In this document: positions 9,646-20,419 of the stretch, piece after piece
Layout of the letters: each line of letters begins with the position of its first letter
Numbering within the stretch: position 1 is the first letter of the stretch
Assembly: GCF_029893585.1 (NCBI RefSeq)
Contig: NZ_JARXYX010000009.1
Coordinates: 1-64,000 of the forward strand
Direction of reading: 5' to 3'
DNA: 64,000 bases
DNA from: Streptomyces sp. LBL
Lineage (GTDB): Bacteria; Actinomycetota; Actinomycetes; Streptomycetales; Streptomycetaceae
Made by a program: the position numbers and the translations under genes
The notes under the pieces: generated by a model
Database searches by the model: none
What the model was told of the DNA's origin: nothing
The model's input: only the letters and a program-made list of their open reading frames with translations

Positions 9646-10254
9646 GTGGAGCAACACAGGACGCGACCCCGCCAGTACGGCCCACGACGCGGCACGACCC
9701 CGCCCCTGCCCCCGCAGGCGGCCCGGGGAGCGAACGGCCGCCCGGCGCGGCCCGGCAGAACCGATGCACCGGGCCGTGCGGGGCAGATCGGTGGGGTGCC
9801 GCGCCGTCCCACGGCGGCGGTACGGCCGTCGGGGCCGCCGCTGGTCCAGGCCGTACGGCGGATGCCCAACCCCCGGCTCACCGGACTGGGCGGCGGACTG
9901 TTCTGCGGGACACTGATGTTCCTGCTCGGCTGGGTCGACGGTGTGCTGTTCGGGGCCTCGCTGACGGTGTACGGCGTCCTGTTCCTCCCCGTGTGCACGA
10001 TGACCGCCCTGTGGATCCGCCGGGCCGATCTGGTGACCGCGCCGGTCATCGTGCCGATCGCCTTCGCCGTGGGGCTTCTTCCGGTGGCTGACAGCGGCAG
10101 CGGACTCGGCGACCGGCTGATGGGCCTCTTCACCGCCCTCGCGACCCAGGCGGGGTGGCTCTACGGGGGGACGCTGATCGCCGGCCTGATCGCGACGGTA
10201 CGGAAGATCCGCCTGATGGCCCGCCGGGCGGCCCGGAAGCGCCGGCCCGCGTGA
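9646..10254 (+). CDS. Small membrane protein, DUF6542-like
   Basis: A 202-residue protein: about 75 residues of Arg/Pro/Gly-rich disordered N-terminus, then four hydrophobic segments (around GGGLFCGTLMFLLGWVDG, VYGVLFLPVCTMTALWI, APVIVPIAFAVGLLPVA and AGWLYGGTLIAGLIATV), ending in a basic RKIRLMARRAARKRR tail. This arrangement matches the actinobacterial DUF6542 family next to ychF. The start is a GTG at 9646 with no clear ribosome-binding site. Function is unknown; a cytoplasmic basic tail and four spans are all that can be seen. Confidence 0.75.
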   Translation: MEQHRTRPRQYGPRRGTTPPLPPQAARGANGRPARPGRTDAPGRAGQIGGVPRRPTAAVRPSGPPLVQAVRRMPNPRLTGLGGGLFCGTLMFLLGWVDGVLFGASLTVYGVLFLPVCTMTALWIRRADLVTAPVIVPIAFAVGLLPVADSGSGLGDRLMGLFTALATQAGWLYGGTLIAGLIATVRKIRLMARRAARKRRPA

Positions 10255-10473
10255 TCCCTTTCCGCTGTCGAGCCGCCGGTTTTTTCTCCCGCCGGCAGAC
10301 CGGCCCACGAGCCTGCCCGGCCCACCGGCCCACGAGCCCAGCGGCCTGCCCGGCCCACCGACCTGCCGAAACGCCCGCCCGCCCCGCCCGCCCCGTCCGC
10401 CCGAAACGCCCGCCCGCCCGGCCCGCCCCGCGCCCAGCACCCCGGGCCCGCCAAGTGGGCCCCGCGAAAGGAG
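10255..10473. repeat. C/G-skewed low-complexity spacer with degenerate repeats
   Basis: A spacer between two genes converging on each other, made largely of variants of CCGGCCCACGAGCC and CGCCCGCCCGCCCCG. No gene is seen. Several short self-complementary GC runs could stop transcription from either side. Confidence 0.5.
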
Positions 10474-11217
10474 CTACTCCGTGGCCGCTCTCATCGCCGC
10501 CCCCACGATCCCCGCGTTGTTCTGCAGCTGCGCCGGGACTATCTCCGCCTTGATGCCCTCGATGTAGTGGAGGAACTTCTCGGACTTGCGGCTGACGCCA
10601 CCGCCGATGATGAACAGCTCGGGCGAGAAGAGCATCTCGACATGGGCGAGGTACTTCTGGACGCGGTGCGCCCAGTGCTCCCACGTCAGGTCGCCGTCCT
10701 CCTTGGCCTTGCTGGACGCCCGCTTCTCCGCGTCGTGGCCGTGCAGCTCCAGGTGGCCCAGTTCGGTGTTGGGGACGAGGACGCCGTCGACGAAGAGGGC
10801 GCTGCCGATGCCCGTGCCGAAGGTGAGCAGGAAGACCGTGCCCCGGCGGCCCTGGCCCGCGCCGAAGTTCATCTCGGCGACGCCCGCGGCGTCCGCGTCG
10901 TTGACCACCGTCACCGGCAGGCCGCCCAGGCGCCCGCTGAACAGGGCGCGCGCGTCCGTGTCGATCCAGCTCTTGTCGACGTTGGCCGCCGTACGGATGT
11001 GTGATCCGTCCGTCACCACGCCGGGGAAGGTGAGGCCGACCGGCCCGGTCCAGCCGTAGTGCTCGACGACCTGTCGCACGCCGTCGGCCACCCCGTCGGG
11101 CGTCGCCGGGTGCGGGGTCAGCACCTTGAAGCGCTCCTGGGCGAGATCGCCCCTGTCCAGGTCCACAGGGGCGCCCTTGATCCCGGATCCGCCGATGTCC
11201 ACGCCGAAGATCTGCAT
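10474..11217 (-). CDS. ppgK: Polyphosphate glucokinase
   Basis: A 247-residue ROK-family kinase that phosphorylates glucose using polyphosphate or ATP. The N-terminal phosphate motif is [11 protein letters not shown] (residues 5-15). The catalytic DADAAG segment, the polyphosphate-glucokinase-type [14 protein letters not shown], and the ELGHLELHG motif are all present. Family members are about 250-270 residues, so it is complete. It gives the cell glucose-6-phosphate when polyphosphate is abundant, which would complement sugar import by the nearby ABC system. It lies 29 bp downstream of ispH and is probably cotranscribed. Confidence 0.95.
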   Translation of the reverse strand: MQIFGVDIGGSGIKGAPVDLDRGDLAQERFKVLTPHPATPDGVADGVRQVVEHYGWTGPVGLTFPGVVTDGSHIRTAANVDKSWIDTDARALFSGRLGGLPVTVVNDADAAGVAEMNFGAGQGRRGTVFLLTFGTGIGSALFVDGVLVPNTELGHLELHGHDAEKRASSKAKEDGDLTWEHWAHRVQKYLAHVEMLFSPELFIIGGGVSRKSEKFLHYIEGIKAEIVPAQLQNNAGIVGAAMRAATE

Positions 11218-11246
11218 GGCCTTACGTTACGACGAACGAGTGACCG

Positions 11247-12305
11247 TCATTCGGCCGAGGCACCTTCGGAGCCGGACGCCGAGCCGGAGCCACCGCGCTC
11301 GGCCACCAGCGCCGTCCGCTCGGCCACCAGCGCCGCCGCCTCTTCGCGCAGGTCGCGGCGGAGTTCCTTCGGCAGCGAGAAGGTGATGGTCTCCTCGGCC
11401 GCCCTGACCAGTTCGACGTCGCCGTAACCGCGCGCGTCGAGCCACTCGAGGACCTCCTCGACGAGCACCTCCGGGACGGAGGCGCCGGAGGTGACGCCCA
11501 CTGTCGTCACGCCCTCCAGCCATGCCTCGTCGATCTCGCTCGCGAAGTCCACGAGGTAGGACTCGCGGGCGCCGGCGAGCTTGGCGACCTCGACGAGCCG
11601 CTTGGAGTTGGAGGAGTTGCGGGAGCCGACGACGATCACCAGCTCGGCCTCCGCGCCCATCTGCTTCACCGCGAGCTGACGGTTCTGCGTGGCGTAGCAG
11701 ATGTCGTCGCTGGGCGGGGAGATCAGCTGCGGGAACTTCTCCTTGAGGGCGTCGACGGTCTCCATGGTCTCGTCGACGGAGAGCGTGGTCTGGGAGAGCC
11801 AGACGATCTTGGAGGGGTCCCGGACCTCGACCTTCTCCACGTCCGCGGGGCCGTCGACGAGGGTGATGTGGTCAGGGGCCTCGCCTGAGGTCCCGATGAC
11901 CTCCTCGTGGCCCTCGTGCCCGATCAGGAGGATGTCGTAGTCCTCGCCCGCGAAGCGGACGGCTTCCTTGTGGACCTTGGTGACCAGCGGGCAGGTGGCG
12001 TCGATGGTGGCGAGACGGCCGCGCTCGGCCTCCTCGTGGACGACGGGGGCCACACCGTGCGCGGAGAACATGACGATGTTCCCTGGAGGAATCTCCTCCG
12101 TCTGTTCGACGAAGATGGCGCCCTTCTTCTCCAGGGTTCGCACGACGTACTTGTTGTGGACGATCTCGTGCCGCACGTACACCGGAGCGCCGTACTGCTC
12201 CAGCGCTTTCTCGACGGCGATCACAGCGCGGTCCACACCCGCGCAGTAGCCACGGGGGGCGGCGAGCAGGACACGGCGGCCAGGAGAAGCAGTCATGGGT
12301 CCCAT
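11247..12305 (-). CDS. ispH: 4-hydroxy-3-methylbut-2-enyl diphosphate reductase
   Basis: The last enzyme of the MEP isoprenoid pathway, making IPP and DMAPP with a [4Fe-4S] cluster. The three cluster cysteines are seen as C21 ([10 protein letters not shown]), C105 (DATCPLV) and C203 ([11 protein letters not shown]); EGHEEVIGT carries the catalytic glutamate. The extra C-terminal tail after [13 protein letters not shown] is repetitive ([10 protein letters not shown]) and Ser/Gly/Ala rich. Starts at 12305 or 12296 (MTAS...) are equally plausible. An isoprenyl transferase gene that would use these products lies at 39.9 kb. Confidence 0.96.
   Translation of the reverse strand: MGPMTASPGRRVLLAAPRGYCAGVDRAVIAVEKALEQYGAPVYVRHEIVHNKYVVRTLEKKGAIFVEQTEEIPPGNIVMFSAHGVAPVVHEEAERGRLATIDATCPLVTKVHKEAVRFAGEDYDILLIGHEGHEEVIGTSGEAPDHITLVDGPADVEKVEVRDPSKIVWLSQTTLSVDETMETVDALKEKFPQLISPPSDDICYATQNRQLAVKQMGAEAELVIVVGSRNSSNSKRLVEVAKLAGARESYLVDFASEIDEAWLEGVTTVGVTSGASVPEVLVEEVLEWLDARGYGDVELVRAAEETITFSLPKELRRDLREEAAALVAERTALVAERGGSGSASGSEGASAE
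11296..11337. repeat. 21-bp duplication in the ispH 3' end
   Basis: Two in-frame copies of a 21-bp unit (beginning CGCTCGGCCACC) duplicate seven residues (AERTALV) in the tail of IspH, outside the catalytic core. Confidence 0.75.
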
Positions 12306-12430
12306 CGTAAGGCCGCGTTTCCCCGCGTTCCCCCGCCGCCGCCCCCGCCGCCGCCCCCGTCGCCCTGCCCCGCCGCCCCGGCCCGTCCGGTCACAGGGGC
12401 GTTGTCGGACCGGGCCGTTACGCTCGCCGC

Positions 12431-13639
12431 ATGGCTGTCAACACGTCCGCGGAAACCCCCATGCCTGTGGGTGAGGTGTCCCGGCTCATCGGTGGGTGGA
12501 TCGACCGGCTCGGGGCCGTGTGGGTCGAGGGGCAGATCACCCAGCTGTCACGGCGGCCCGGCGCGGGTGTCGTGTTCCTGACGTTGCGGGACCCGTCGTA
12601 CGACATCTCCGTGAGCGTCACCTGTTATCGCCAGGTGTTCGACGCCGTGGCGGACGTGGTGAGCGAAGGAGCCCGGGTCGTCGTCCTGGCGAAGCCCGAG
12701 TGGTACGCGCCGCGGGGGCAACTGTCGCTGCGGGCCGCCGAGATAAGGCCCGTCGGGGTCGGGGAGCTCCTCGCGCGGCTCGAGCAGCTGAAGAAGTCCC
12801 TTGCCGCGGAAGGACTGTTCGCGGCCGACCGGAAGAAGGCGCTGCCCTTCCTGCCCCAGCTCGTCGGGCTGGTCTGCGGGCGGGCCTCGGCCGCCGAGCG
12901 CGACGTCCTGGAGAACGCCCGGCACCGCTGGCCCGCCGTCCGCTTCGAGGTGCGCAACGTCGCCGTGCAGGGCGTGCACGCCGTGCCGCAGGTCGTGCAG
13001 GCCGTGAAGGAGCTCGACTCGCTCGACGACGTGGACGTCATCATCGTCGCCCGTGGAGGTGGCAGCGTGGAGGATCTGCTGCCGTTCTCCGACGAGCAGC
13101 TGATCAGGACGGTCGCCCAGTGCCGTACGCCGGTCGTGTCCGCCATCGGGCACGAGCCGGACAACCCCCTCCTCGACCACGTCGCCGATCTTCGCGCGTC
13201 CACCCCGACCGACGCCGCGAAGAAGGTCGTACCGGATGTGGGCGAGGAGTACGGGCGGGTGCGGCTGCTGCGGGACCGGGCGCGGCGGTGTGTCGGGGCG
13301 TTCATCGAGCGGGAGGAGCGCGGGCTCGCCCATGCGCTCGCCCGGCCGTCGATGGAGGACCCGTACCGGATGATCGACGAGCGGGCTGCCCAGGTGGCCT
13401 CGCTGGTCGACCGGGGGCGTCGCACCCTGGGTCATCTCCTCGACCGCGCCGACTCGGAGCTGACGCACACCCACGCGCGCGTGGTGGCCCTCTCCCCCGC
13501 CGCGACCCTGAAGCGGGGGTACGCCGTGCTGCAGAAGACCGACGGGCATGTCGTCCGCGATCCGGGCGAGGTCACGGGGGACGAGGTGCTGCGCGCGCGG
13601 GTGGCCGAGGGCGAGTTCGAGGTGCGTGTCGATGCATAG
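12431..13639 (+). CDS. xseA: Exonuclease VII large subunit
   Basis: A 402-residue subunit of the single-strand-specific exonuclease VII. An N-terminal OB-fold ([15 protein letters not shown]...VFLTLRDPS) is followed by the catalytic domain with the conserved [19 protein letters not shown] and ISAIGHE-like ([15 protein letters not shown]) motifs, then the coiled-coil region that binds XseB. The ATG at 12431 begins [17 protein letters not shown]. It is divergent from ispH and 9 bp upstream of xseB, in the standard xseA-xseB operon. Confidence 0.95.
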   Translation: MAVNTSAETPMPVGEVSRLIGGWIDRLGAVWVEGQITQLSRRPGAGVVFLTLRDPSYDISVSVTCYRQVFDAVADVVSEGARVVVLAKPEWYAPRGQLSLRAAEIRPVGVGELLARLEQLKKSLAAEGLFAADRKKALPFLPQLVGLVCGRASAAERDVLENARHRWPAVRFEVRNVAVQGVHAVPQVVQAVKELDSLDDVDVIIVARGGGSVEDLLPFSDEQLIRTVAQCRTPVVSAIGHEPDNPLLDHVADLRASTPTDAAKKVVPDVGEEYGRVRLLRDRARRCVGAFIEREERGLAHALARPSMEDPYRMIDERAAQVASLVDRGRRTLGHLLDRADSELTHTHARVVALSPAATLKRGYAVLQKTDGHVVRDPGEVTGDEVLRARVAEGEFEVRVDA

Positions 13640-13648
13640 GGTGGACGA

Positions 13649-13933
13649 ATGACCAGCAAGGTGGAGGAGACGGCCGCGGTGACCGAGGGTCTCGGATACG
13701 AGCAGGCGCGGGACGAGCTGATCGACGTCGTACGGCGGCTGGAAGCGGGCGGTACGACGCTGGAGGAGTCCCTCGCCCTCTGGGAGCGCGGCGAGGAGCT
13801 GGCCAAGGTGTGCCGGCGCTGGCTGGAGGGGGCACGGGCGCGGCTGGACGCGGCGCTGGCCGAGGAGGAGGGCGGCCGGGGCGAGTCAGGCAAGGCCGAT
13901 GGGGCCGACACGGCCGGCAAGGGCGCCGAGTAG
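13649..13933 (+). CDS. xseB: Exonuclease VII small subunit
   Basis: A 94-residue subunit with the family signature [37 protein letters not shown] in the helical core, where several copies wrap the coiled coil of XseA. The C-terminal third is an acidic/Gly-rich tail ([23 protein letters not shown]) beyond the usual 70-80 residues. It is separated by 9 bp from xseA and almost certainly cotranslated. Confidence 0.95.
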   Translation: MTSKVEETAAVTEGLGYEQARDELIDVVRRLEAGGTTLEESLALWERGEELAKVCRRWLEGARARLDAALAEEEGGRGESGKADGADTAGKGAE

Positions 13934-14003
13934 CGCCGGTCCGCGCGACCGGGGCGGCCGACGAAGCCGTGGCTGTGAAGCGGATCACCAGCCCCGATTT
14001 TGG

Positions 14004-14032
14004 TTGAACATTGAAGTTTATTACCGTACGGT
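14004..14032 (+). promoter_or_regulatory. Vegetative-type promoter before the nitroreductase gene
   Basis: TTGAAC and TACGGT are spaced by exactly 17 bp in an AT-richer patch (ATTGAAGTTTATTACC) that stands out from the surrounding GC-rich DNA. It lies 63 bp upstream of the start codon. Confidence 0.6.
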
Positions 14033-14094
14033 CGGAGACGTCAGCCGGTCCGGCACCCCCCGGATCCGACGAACATCCCCGAGAAGGTTCCCGT

Positions 14095-14685
14095 ATGTCT
14101 CTCGTTCTTGACTCCGCCGCCCAGGACCTGCTGTTCCGCGAGGCCCGCACCGCGAACACCTTCACCGACGAGCCGGTGACCGACGAGCAGGTGCAGGCGA
14201 TCTACGACCTGGTCAAGTACGGCCCGACGGCCTTCAACCAGAGCCCGCTGCGCATCACCCTGGTCCGCTCCGCCGAGGCGCGGGAGCGTCTGGTCCAGCA
14301 CATGGCCGAGGGCAACCAGCCCAAGACCGCCACCGCCCCGCTGGTCGCGATCCTCTCCGCGGACAACGAGTTCCACGAGGAGCTGCCGGCCCTGCTCCCG
14401 CACTTCCCGCAGGCCAAGGACCTCTTCTTCGCCGAGCGCTCCGCTCGTGAGGGTGCCGCCGGCCTGAACGCCGCCCTGCAGGCCGCGTACTTCATCATCG
14501 GCGTCCGTGCCGCGGGCCTCGCCGCCGGCCCGATGACCGGTCTGGACTTCGAGGGCGTCCGCAAGGAGTTCCTGGACGACGACCACACCCCGCTGATGGT
14601 CGTCAACATCGGCAAGCCGGGCGACGACGCCTGGTTCCCGCGCTCCCCGCGGCTGGCGTACGACGAGGTCGTCACCACCGTCTGA
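14095..14685 (+). CDS. Malonic semialdehyde reductase-like nitroreductase
   Basis: A 196-residue FMN enzyme of the nitroreductase fold, in the RutE/HadB branch annotated as malonic semialdehyde reductase (3-hydroxypropionate forming). Typical segments are FREARTANTFTDEPVTDEQ, YGPTAFNQSPLRI (FMN phosphate site) and GLAAGPMTGLDFEGVRKEF. The ATG at 14095 has GAGAAGG 7 nt upstream; an upstream frame start at 14011 would fall between the -35 and -10 boxes. It is followed at once by a strong terminator, so it is monocistronic. The true substrate is not established by sequence. Confidence 0.9.
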   Translation: MSLVLDSAAQDLLFREARTANTFTDEPVTDEQVQAIYDLVKYGPTAFNQSPLRITLVRSAEARERLVQHMAEGNQPKTATAPLVAILSADNEFHEELPALLPHFPQAKDLFFAERSAREGAAGLNAALQAAYFIIGVRAAGLAAGPMTGLDFEGVRKEFLDDDHTPLMVVNIGKPGDDAWFPRSPRLAYDEVVTTV

Positions 14686-14700
14686 GCGACATCGCACGCG

Positions 14701-14732
14701 AGAGGCCCCCGGTACCGACACCGGGGGCCTCT
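14701..14732 (+). terminator. Strong intrinsic terminator
   Basis: AGAGGCCCCCGGT and ACCGGGGGCCTCT form a perfect 13-bp stem around a 6-nt loop, 16 bp after the nitroreductase stop codon. Confidence 0.9.
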
Positions 14733-14738
14733 CGTCAT

Positions 14739-14816
14739 GTACGGCGGCTCAGGCCGCCCGCGGGGTACGGCCGCTCAGGCCGCCCGCCGGGTACGGCCGC
14801 TCAGGCCGTCTTCAGC
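14739..14816. repeat. Three 26-bp repeats iterating the end of the DUF4245 gene
   Basis: Units start at 14739, 14765 and 14791, each beginning GTACGGCSGCTCAGGCCG. The third unit carries the stop codon of the DUF4245 gene (14801-14803); the other two lie just beyond it, so the gene's 3' end has been copied downstream twice. Confidence 0.85.
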
Positions 14817-15322
14817 GCCTCGGCCATCCGGGTCAGCTGGGCGAACGAGCCCGTGCCGGCCACCACCGTCGTCGCGCCCTTCCCGGTGAGCACCAGGGCG
14901 TCGTAGCGGCCGCCGGTGTAGCGCGTCCACGTCCGGCCGTCGATCTCCTGGGTGGCCTTGGTCTCCCTGCCGCCCTGGCTGGCCGCGTCGATGAACGTCG
15001 ACGGCTTCTGAGTCGACTGCTCGATCTGCACGTACTCCCCGCCGGGGGCGTGGAAGCCGAGGTGCCAGGCGTCGAACCGGTCGCCCTGGAAGCGGACGGA
15101 CGTCGCCTTCCAGCTGCCGGACAGGCCTTCGGGTGCGGCCACCGGGTAGGACGCGGCGCGGCGCGCTGTGAGCAACTCGACGCGGTAGTCGACCTTCTTG
15201 AGGTCCGGAGCGGAGTCGTTGTGCGGGATGAACACGTAGATGACCGCCGCCGCGATACCGATCAGGCCCAGGGAGAGAATCATGTCCCGGACCGTTTTCT
15301 GCTTGCCCTTCGAACCTGCCAC
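14801..15322 (-). CDS. DUF4245 membrane-anchored protein
   Basis: A 173-residue protein with one N-terminal membrane span ([20 protein letters not shown], residues 14-33) and an extracytoplasmic domain characteristic of DUF4245 ([42 protein letters not shown]). The family is widespread in Actinobacteria and often lies beside glpX, as here (divergent). No catalytic residues can be pointed to and the function is unknown. Its 3' end is tandemly repeated. Confidence 0.9.
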   Translation of the reverse strand: MAGSKGKQKTVRDMILSLGLIGIAAAVIYVFIPHNDSAPDLKKVDYRVELLTARRAASYPVAAPEGLSGSWKATSVRFQGDRFDAWHLGFHAPGGEYVQIEQSTQKPSTFIDAASQGGRETKATQEIDGRTWTRYTGGRYDALVLTGKGATTVVAGTGSFAQLTRMAEALKTA

Positions 15323-15447
15323 GTCCCTATCGTCGCAGGTGCCCTGGCCCGCTCATCCGTGGGGCCCCCTGCTCATTTTGTCTGTCTGGCGATAGAGTCG
15401 GGTCCATACCCTCATCCGGCCGTCGCCGTATCAGAAAGGTGCGCTCG

Positions 15448-16482
15448 ATGACCGAGCATCATCATCTGCCGTCCGAGCTCGAAGTTCCTTCCGAGGCTCC
15501 CGACCGCAACCTCGCCCTGGAACTCGTCCGGGTCACCGAAGCCGCGGCGATGGCCGCGGGCCGCTGGGTCGGGCGGGGAGACAAGAACGGCGCCGACGGT
15601 GCCGCCGTGCGCGCCATGCGGACCCTCGTCCACACCGTGTCGATGAACGGCGTCGTCGTCATCGGCGAAGGGGAGAAGGACGAGGCCCCGATGCTCTTCA
15701 ACGGTGAGCGGGTGGGCGACGGGACCGGGCCGGAGTGCGACATCGCCGTCGACCCGATCGACGGGACCACACTGACCGCCAAGGGCATGACCAACGCGAT
15801 CGCCGTGCTGGCCGCTGCCGACCGCGGGTCGATGTTCGACCCGTCCGCCGTCTTCTACATGGACAAGCTGGTCACCGGGCCCGAAGCCGCCGACTTCGTC
15901 GACATCGACGCGCCGGTGTCGGTGAACATCCGCCGGGTCGCCAAGGCCAAGCGGTCCACGCCGGAGGATGTCACCGTGGTCATCCTGGACCGGCCGCGAC
16001 ACGAGGGCATCATCAACGAGATCCGGGAGACCGGCGCGCGCATCAGGCTGATCTCCGACGGTGACGTGGCCGGCTCGATCCTGGCCCTGCGCGAGGGCAC
16101 CGGTGTCGACCTGCTCCTCGGCGTCGGCGGTACGCCGGAGGGCATCATCTCGGCCTGTGCCGTGAAGTGCCTGGGCGGGACCATCCAGGGCAAGCTGTGG
16201 CCGAAGGACGCCGAGGAGCGGCAGCGGGCGATCGACGCGGGGCACGACCTGGACCGGGTGCTGATGACCGACGACCTGGTGTCCGGGGAGAACGTGTTCT
16301 TCGTCGCCACCGGGATCACCGACGGTGAGCTGCTGCGCGGGGTGCGGTACCGGTCGGAGACGGCGACGACCGACTCGATCGTGATGCGGTCGAAATCCGG
16401 GACCGTGCGGCGGATCAACTCCGAGCACCGGCTCAGCAAGCTGCGGGCCTACAGCGCGATCGACTTCGACCGCGGGAAGTAG
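15448..16482 (+). CDS. glpX: Class II fructose-1,6-bisphosphatase
   Basis: A 344-residue metal-dependent phosphatase of gluconeogenesis. The lithium-sensitive phosphatase motifs are visible: [14 protein letters not shown] (metal-binding acidic residues), [16 protein letters not shown], and [19 protein letters not shown]. The ATG at 15448 is preferred because AGAAAGG lies 8 nt upstream; GTG 15439 is an alternative. In actinobacteria GlpX is the main FBPase. It stands alone, ended by a hairpin. Confidence 0.96.
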   Translation: MTEHHHLPSELEVPSEAPDRNLALELVRVTEAAAMAAGRWVGRGDKNGADGAAVRAMRTLVHTVSMNGVVVIGEGEKDEAPMLFNGERVGDGTGPECDIAVDPIDGTTLTAKGMTNAIAVLAAADRGSMFDPSAVFYMDKLVTGPEAADFVDIDAPVSVNIRRVAKAKRSTPEDVTVVILDRPRHEGIINEIRETGARIRLISDGDVAGSILALREGTGVDLLLGVGGTPEGIISACAVKCLGGTIQGKLWPKDAEERQRAIDAGHDLDRVLMTDDLVSGENVFFVATGITDGELLRGVRYRSETATTDSIVMRSKSGTVRRINSEHRLSKLRAYSAIDFDRGK

Positions 16483-16514
16483 ACACCGGACGGGGACCCA
16501 CCCCGTACGCCGGA

Positions 16515-16553
16515 AAGAGGGGCGCTCCCCAGTGCGGTGGGGGCGCTCCTCTT
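16515..16553. terminator. Bidirectional terminator between glpX and whiB-like
   Basis: AAGAGGGGCGC pairs with GCGCTCCTCTT (one mismatch) across a GC-rich loop in the gap between two convergent genes, so it can serve both strands. Confidence 0.7.
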
Positions 16554-16580
16554 CACGTGTTCACCTTCCTGGGCGGGAGG

Positions 16581-16958
16581 TCAGCCCGCTGCCGCTATGC
16601 GGTCGGCTCCCCTGGTCGTCTTCTTGATCTCCAGTTCGCGGCGACGGCGCCTGGCCAGGGCCACTCGGCGTTCGGCGGCGGTGAGGCCGCCCCAGACTCC
16701 GTACGGTTCCGGTTGCAGGAGTGCGTGCTCGCGGCACTCCACCATGACGGGACAGCGGGCACAGACGCGCTTCGCGGCCTCCTCGCGGGAGAGGCGGGCG
16801 GCGGTGGGTTCCTTGGACGGGGCGAAGAACAGGCCGGCCTCGTCGCGCCGGCACACCGCCTCGGTGTGCCAGGGTGCGTCTTGGTCCCTGTCCCGCACTG
16901 GCACCCGCTGGGCCGGAACGGCAGCTACCTGCACGGACGAATGCGGCGGTTGCAGCAC
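16581..16958 (-). CDS. WhiB-like iron-sulfur transcription factor
   Basis: A 125-residue Wbl protein. The four cluster cysteines C36, C66, C69 and C75 (VCRRDE; VCARCPVMVEC) fit the C-x29-C-x2-C-x5-C spacing, followed by the beta-turn GVWGGL (87-92) and a basic DNA-contact tail ALARRRRRELEIKK. Wbl proteins bind sigma-A region 4 and sense redox or nitric oxide. It is similar in context to the Wbl gene next to glpX in other Streptomyces. The start is the furthest upstream ATG; a shorter start inside the first 25 residues is possible. Confidence 0.93.
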   Translation of the reverse strand: MLQPPHSSVQVAAVPAQRVPVRDRDQDAPWHTEAVCRRDEAGLFFAPSKEPTAARLSREEAAKRVCARCPVMVECREHALLQPEPYGVWGGLTAAERRVALARRRRRELEIKKTTRGADRIAAAG

Positions 16959-17133
16959 GGTCTACTCCTGACGACGGCTTCGCGAGCGAGAGACGATGCA
17001 GCAAGGCCTACCCGCTGTGCGCGCGCCTATGCACTGAGTTCCGAACCGCTGGACTCCGTGGGTTCGCGCGCACCGGAAGCGCGTGGACCCCGGGCGCCGT
17101 CCACCGCTTCCCCCGGGGTCGAATTCACCACCG

Positions 17134-17871
17134 TCAACGATCCAGATGCTTGCGCAAACCCTTGTCGACCTTGTGCTGAACCCGTTCGAGGATGTCCGCG
17201 ACGAGCTTGCCGCGCTTCGGCTTGCCCTCGATGGTGCCGAGCACCGCCCAGCCGTCCACGTAGACGACGGGGGCCTCCGGATCGTCCGAGTCGCGGTTGT
17301 CCACCTCGAAGGTGCCGAGCACTCCGCCACCGGTGCCGCGCAGCGAGACGTTCTCCGGGACGCGCACCTCGACGGTACCGAAGACCGAGATCACCTTGAT
17401 CACGACCTGCTGGTACTCGAAGATCGCTTCACTGAGGTCGATCTCGACGCTGCCGAAGACCGCGTACGCGTGGATACGGCGGCCCGCGCGCCAGCGGCCC
17501 TTGCGGACGGCGGCGCTGAAGACCGCGACCACGTTGTCGTCCGGGTCGTGCGGGAGCGTGTCCGTGGGGCGGTTGGGGGCCGGGGTGTAGGCGGGGGCGG
17601 ACCGGCGCGCGTGGGCGGCGGGCAGGTCCCGTATGAAGACCTCCAGTTCACCCACCGTCTTCGCGCTCAGCACCCCCTCGACGCGCTCGGCGTGCTCGTC
17701 GGCGGTCAGGCGGCCCTCGGCCAGGGCCTCGCGCAGGATGTCGGCGATGCGGTCGCGCTCGGCGTCCGAGGCACGCAGGTCACCGGCCCGCAGGTCACCG
17801 GCCTGCGGAGCGCCGGCCCGCGGGGCGGAGGGTTCCTGCACCTGCGGTTCGGTGTGCTTCTGAAGGTCCAC
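17134..17871 (-). CDS. DUF1707 and LiaF-like C-terminal domain protein
   Basis: A 245-residue protein. Residues 30-85 form a DUF1707 (SHOCT-like) helix pair ([23 protein letters not shown]...FIRDLP). Residues 110-225 resemble the beta-helical C-terminus of LiaF ('cell wall-active antibiotics response'), with the repeating [10 protein letters not shown] / [12 protein letters not shown] / [13 protein letters not shown] strands. It has no membrane segment. The start is a GTG at 17871 with a poor ribosome-binding site. Related proteins link to envelope stress, but a role here is inference. Residues 18-33 contain a small [11 protein letters not shown] duplication. Confidence 0.85.
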   Translation of the reverse strand: MDLQKHTEPQVQEPSAPRAGAPQAGDLRAGDLRASDAERDRIADILREALAEGRLTADEHAERVEGVLSAKTVGELEVFIRDLPAAHARRSAPAYTPAPNRPTDTLPHDPDDNVVAVFSAAVRKGRWRAGRRIHAYAVFGSVEIDLSEAIFEYQQVVIKVISVFGTVEVRVPENVSLRGTGGGVLGTFEVDNRDSDDPEAPVVYVDGWAVLGTIEGKPKRGKLVADILERVQHKVDKGLRKHLDR

Positions 17872-18036
17872 GGCAGCAGCGTACCGAAACGCGATAGATC
17901 GCGACCAGCCCTGTGGAAAACATTGCCCCGGCCGAATGAGGACTACCTCACAAGCTCGCTGCCTTCGGCAGGTTCTACGCTGGTGGGCGCCCGCCAACGG
18001 AGGCGGGTGCCGTTCGTCGAGAAGGAATGGGCTGAG

Positions 18037-19737
<1,701 letters not shown>

Positions 19738-19755
19738 CCGGCGGCGATACCCACT

Positions 19756-19788
19756 AAGAGCCCCTGGCCGACCTTGCCGGGGGCTCTC
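19756..19788 (+). terminator. Terminator after the class I fumarase
   Basis: GAGCCCCTGGC and GCCGGGGGCTC pair with one mismatch around a short loop about 20 bp past the stop codon. Confidence 0.8.
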
Positions 19789-19865
19789 CCGGATCCTGCC
19801 CCGCACCGGCGGCGGATCCCGGACCCAGTCGCTGCGGGGCCGGGTCCGGTGTGATCCTGTGACGA

Positions 19866-19898
19866 ACGCCCGCCCCTGATTGGCGCAGGGGCGGGCGT
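19866..19898 (-). terminator. Terminator of the sigma factor/PASTA operon
   Basis: ACGCCCGCCCCTG and CAGGGGCGGGCGT form a perfect 13-bp stem with a 7-nt loop, 20 bp beyond the end of the minus-strand PASTA gene. Confidence 0.85.
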
Positions 19899-19918
19899 CC
19901 TGTCAGGTCAGGGCCTGG

Positions 19919-20419
19919 TCAGCCGGCGCAGACGGTGAAGTTGACCGTGTCGCCGTTCTGTACGGTCTTCGGGGCGTGCGGGGACACGCCGATCACCGAG
20001 GTCGGCTTACAGCCCTTGACGGCCTTCTTCGTGACGGTGCCGACCTTCGTCTGCGTCTTCTGCATGTACGTCTTGGCACTGTCGATGTTCCAGCCCCCGA
20101 AGTCGATCGGGATGATGACGCCGCCGGGGGTGCCGTACAGCATGGTGGTGGCGTCGTTCTGGGTGGCCGTGCTGCTCGCCGTGGGCTCCGCGTCGCCGCC
20201 GACGACCGAGGTGGCAAGGGCCGTCCCCCCGCCCCCGAGGATGAGGGCGGCGGCGACGGCGGCGATGCCGGCGGTCCGCCTGCGGCGGGTGCGGCGCACG
20301 ATCTGGGGCGCGTCGAACTCGGGGGCCTCGGTGGAGTTCGCGAATCGGTTCATGGCGTTCATCAGTTCCTCTTCGAAAGGTGTGCAGCCGGAAGCCGGTG
20401 CGTCGCCGTACGAGGTCAT
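19919..20419 (-). CDS. One-PASTA-domain membrane protein
   Basis: A 166-residue protein: a cytoplasmic N-terminus ending in a basic RRTRRRR patch, one membrane span at about 50-70 (GIAAVAAALILGGGGTALAT), a Ser/Thr/Ala linker, and a C-terminal PASTA-like domain (GGVIIPIDFGGWNIDSAKTY...SVIGVSPHAPKTVQNGDTVNF). Cys137 and Cys164 could form a disulfide outside the cell. The ATG overlaps the sigma-factor stop (ATGA), so the pair is coupled. Its topology and coupling suggest an anti-sigma factor sensing cell-wall ligands, but no ZAS or RskA domain is seen, so this is inference. Confidence 0.75.
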   Translation of the reverse strand: MTSYGDAPASGCTPFEEELMNAMNRFANSTEAPEFDAPQIVRRTRRRRTAGIAAVAAALILGGGGTALATSVVGGDAEPTASSTATQNDATTMLYGTPGGVIIPIDFGGWNIDSAKTYMQKTQTKVGTVTKKAVKGCKPTSVIGVSPHAPKTVQNGDTVNFTVCAG

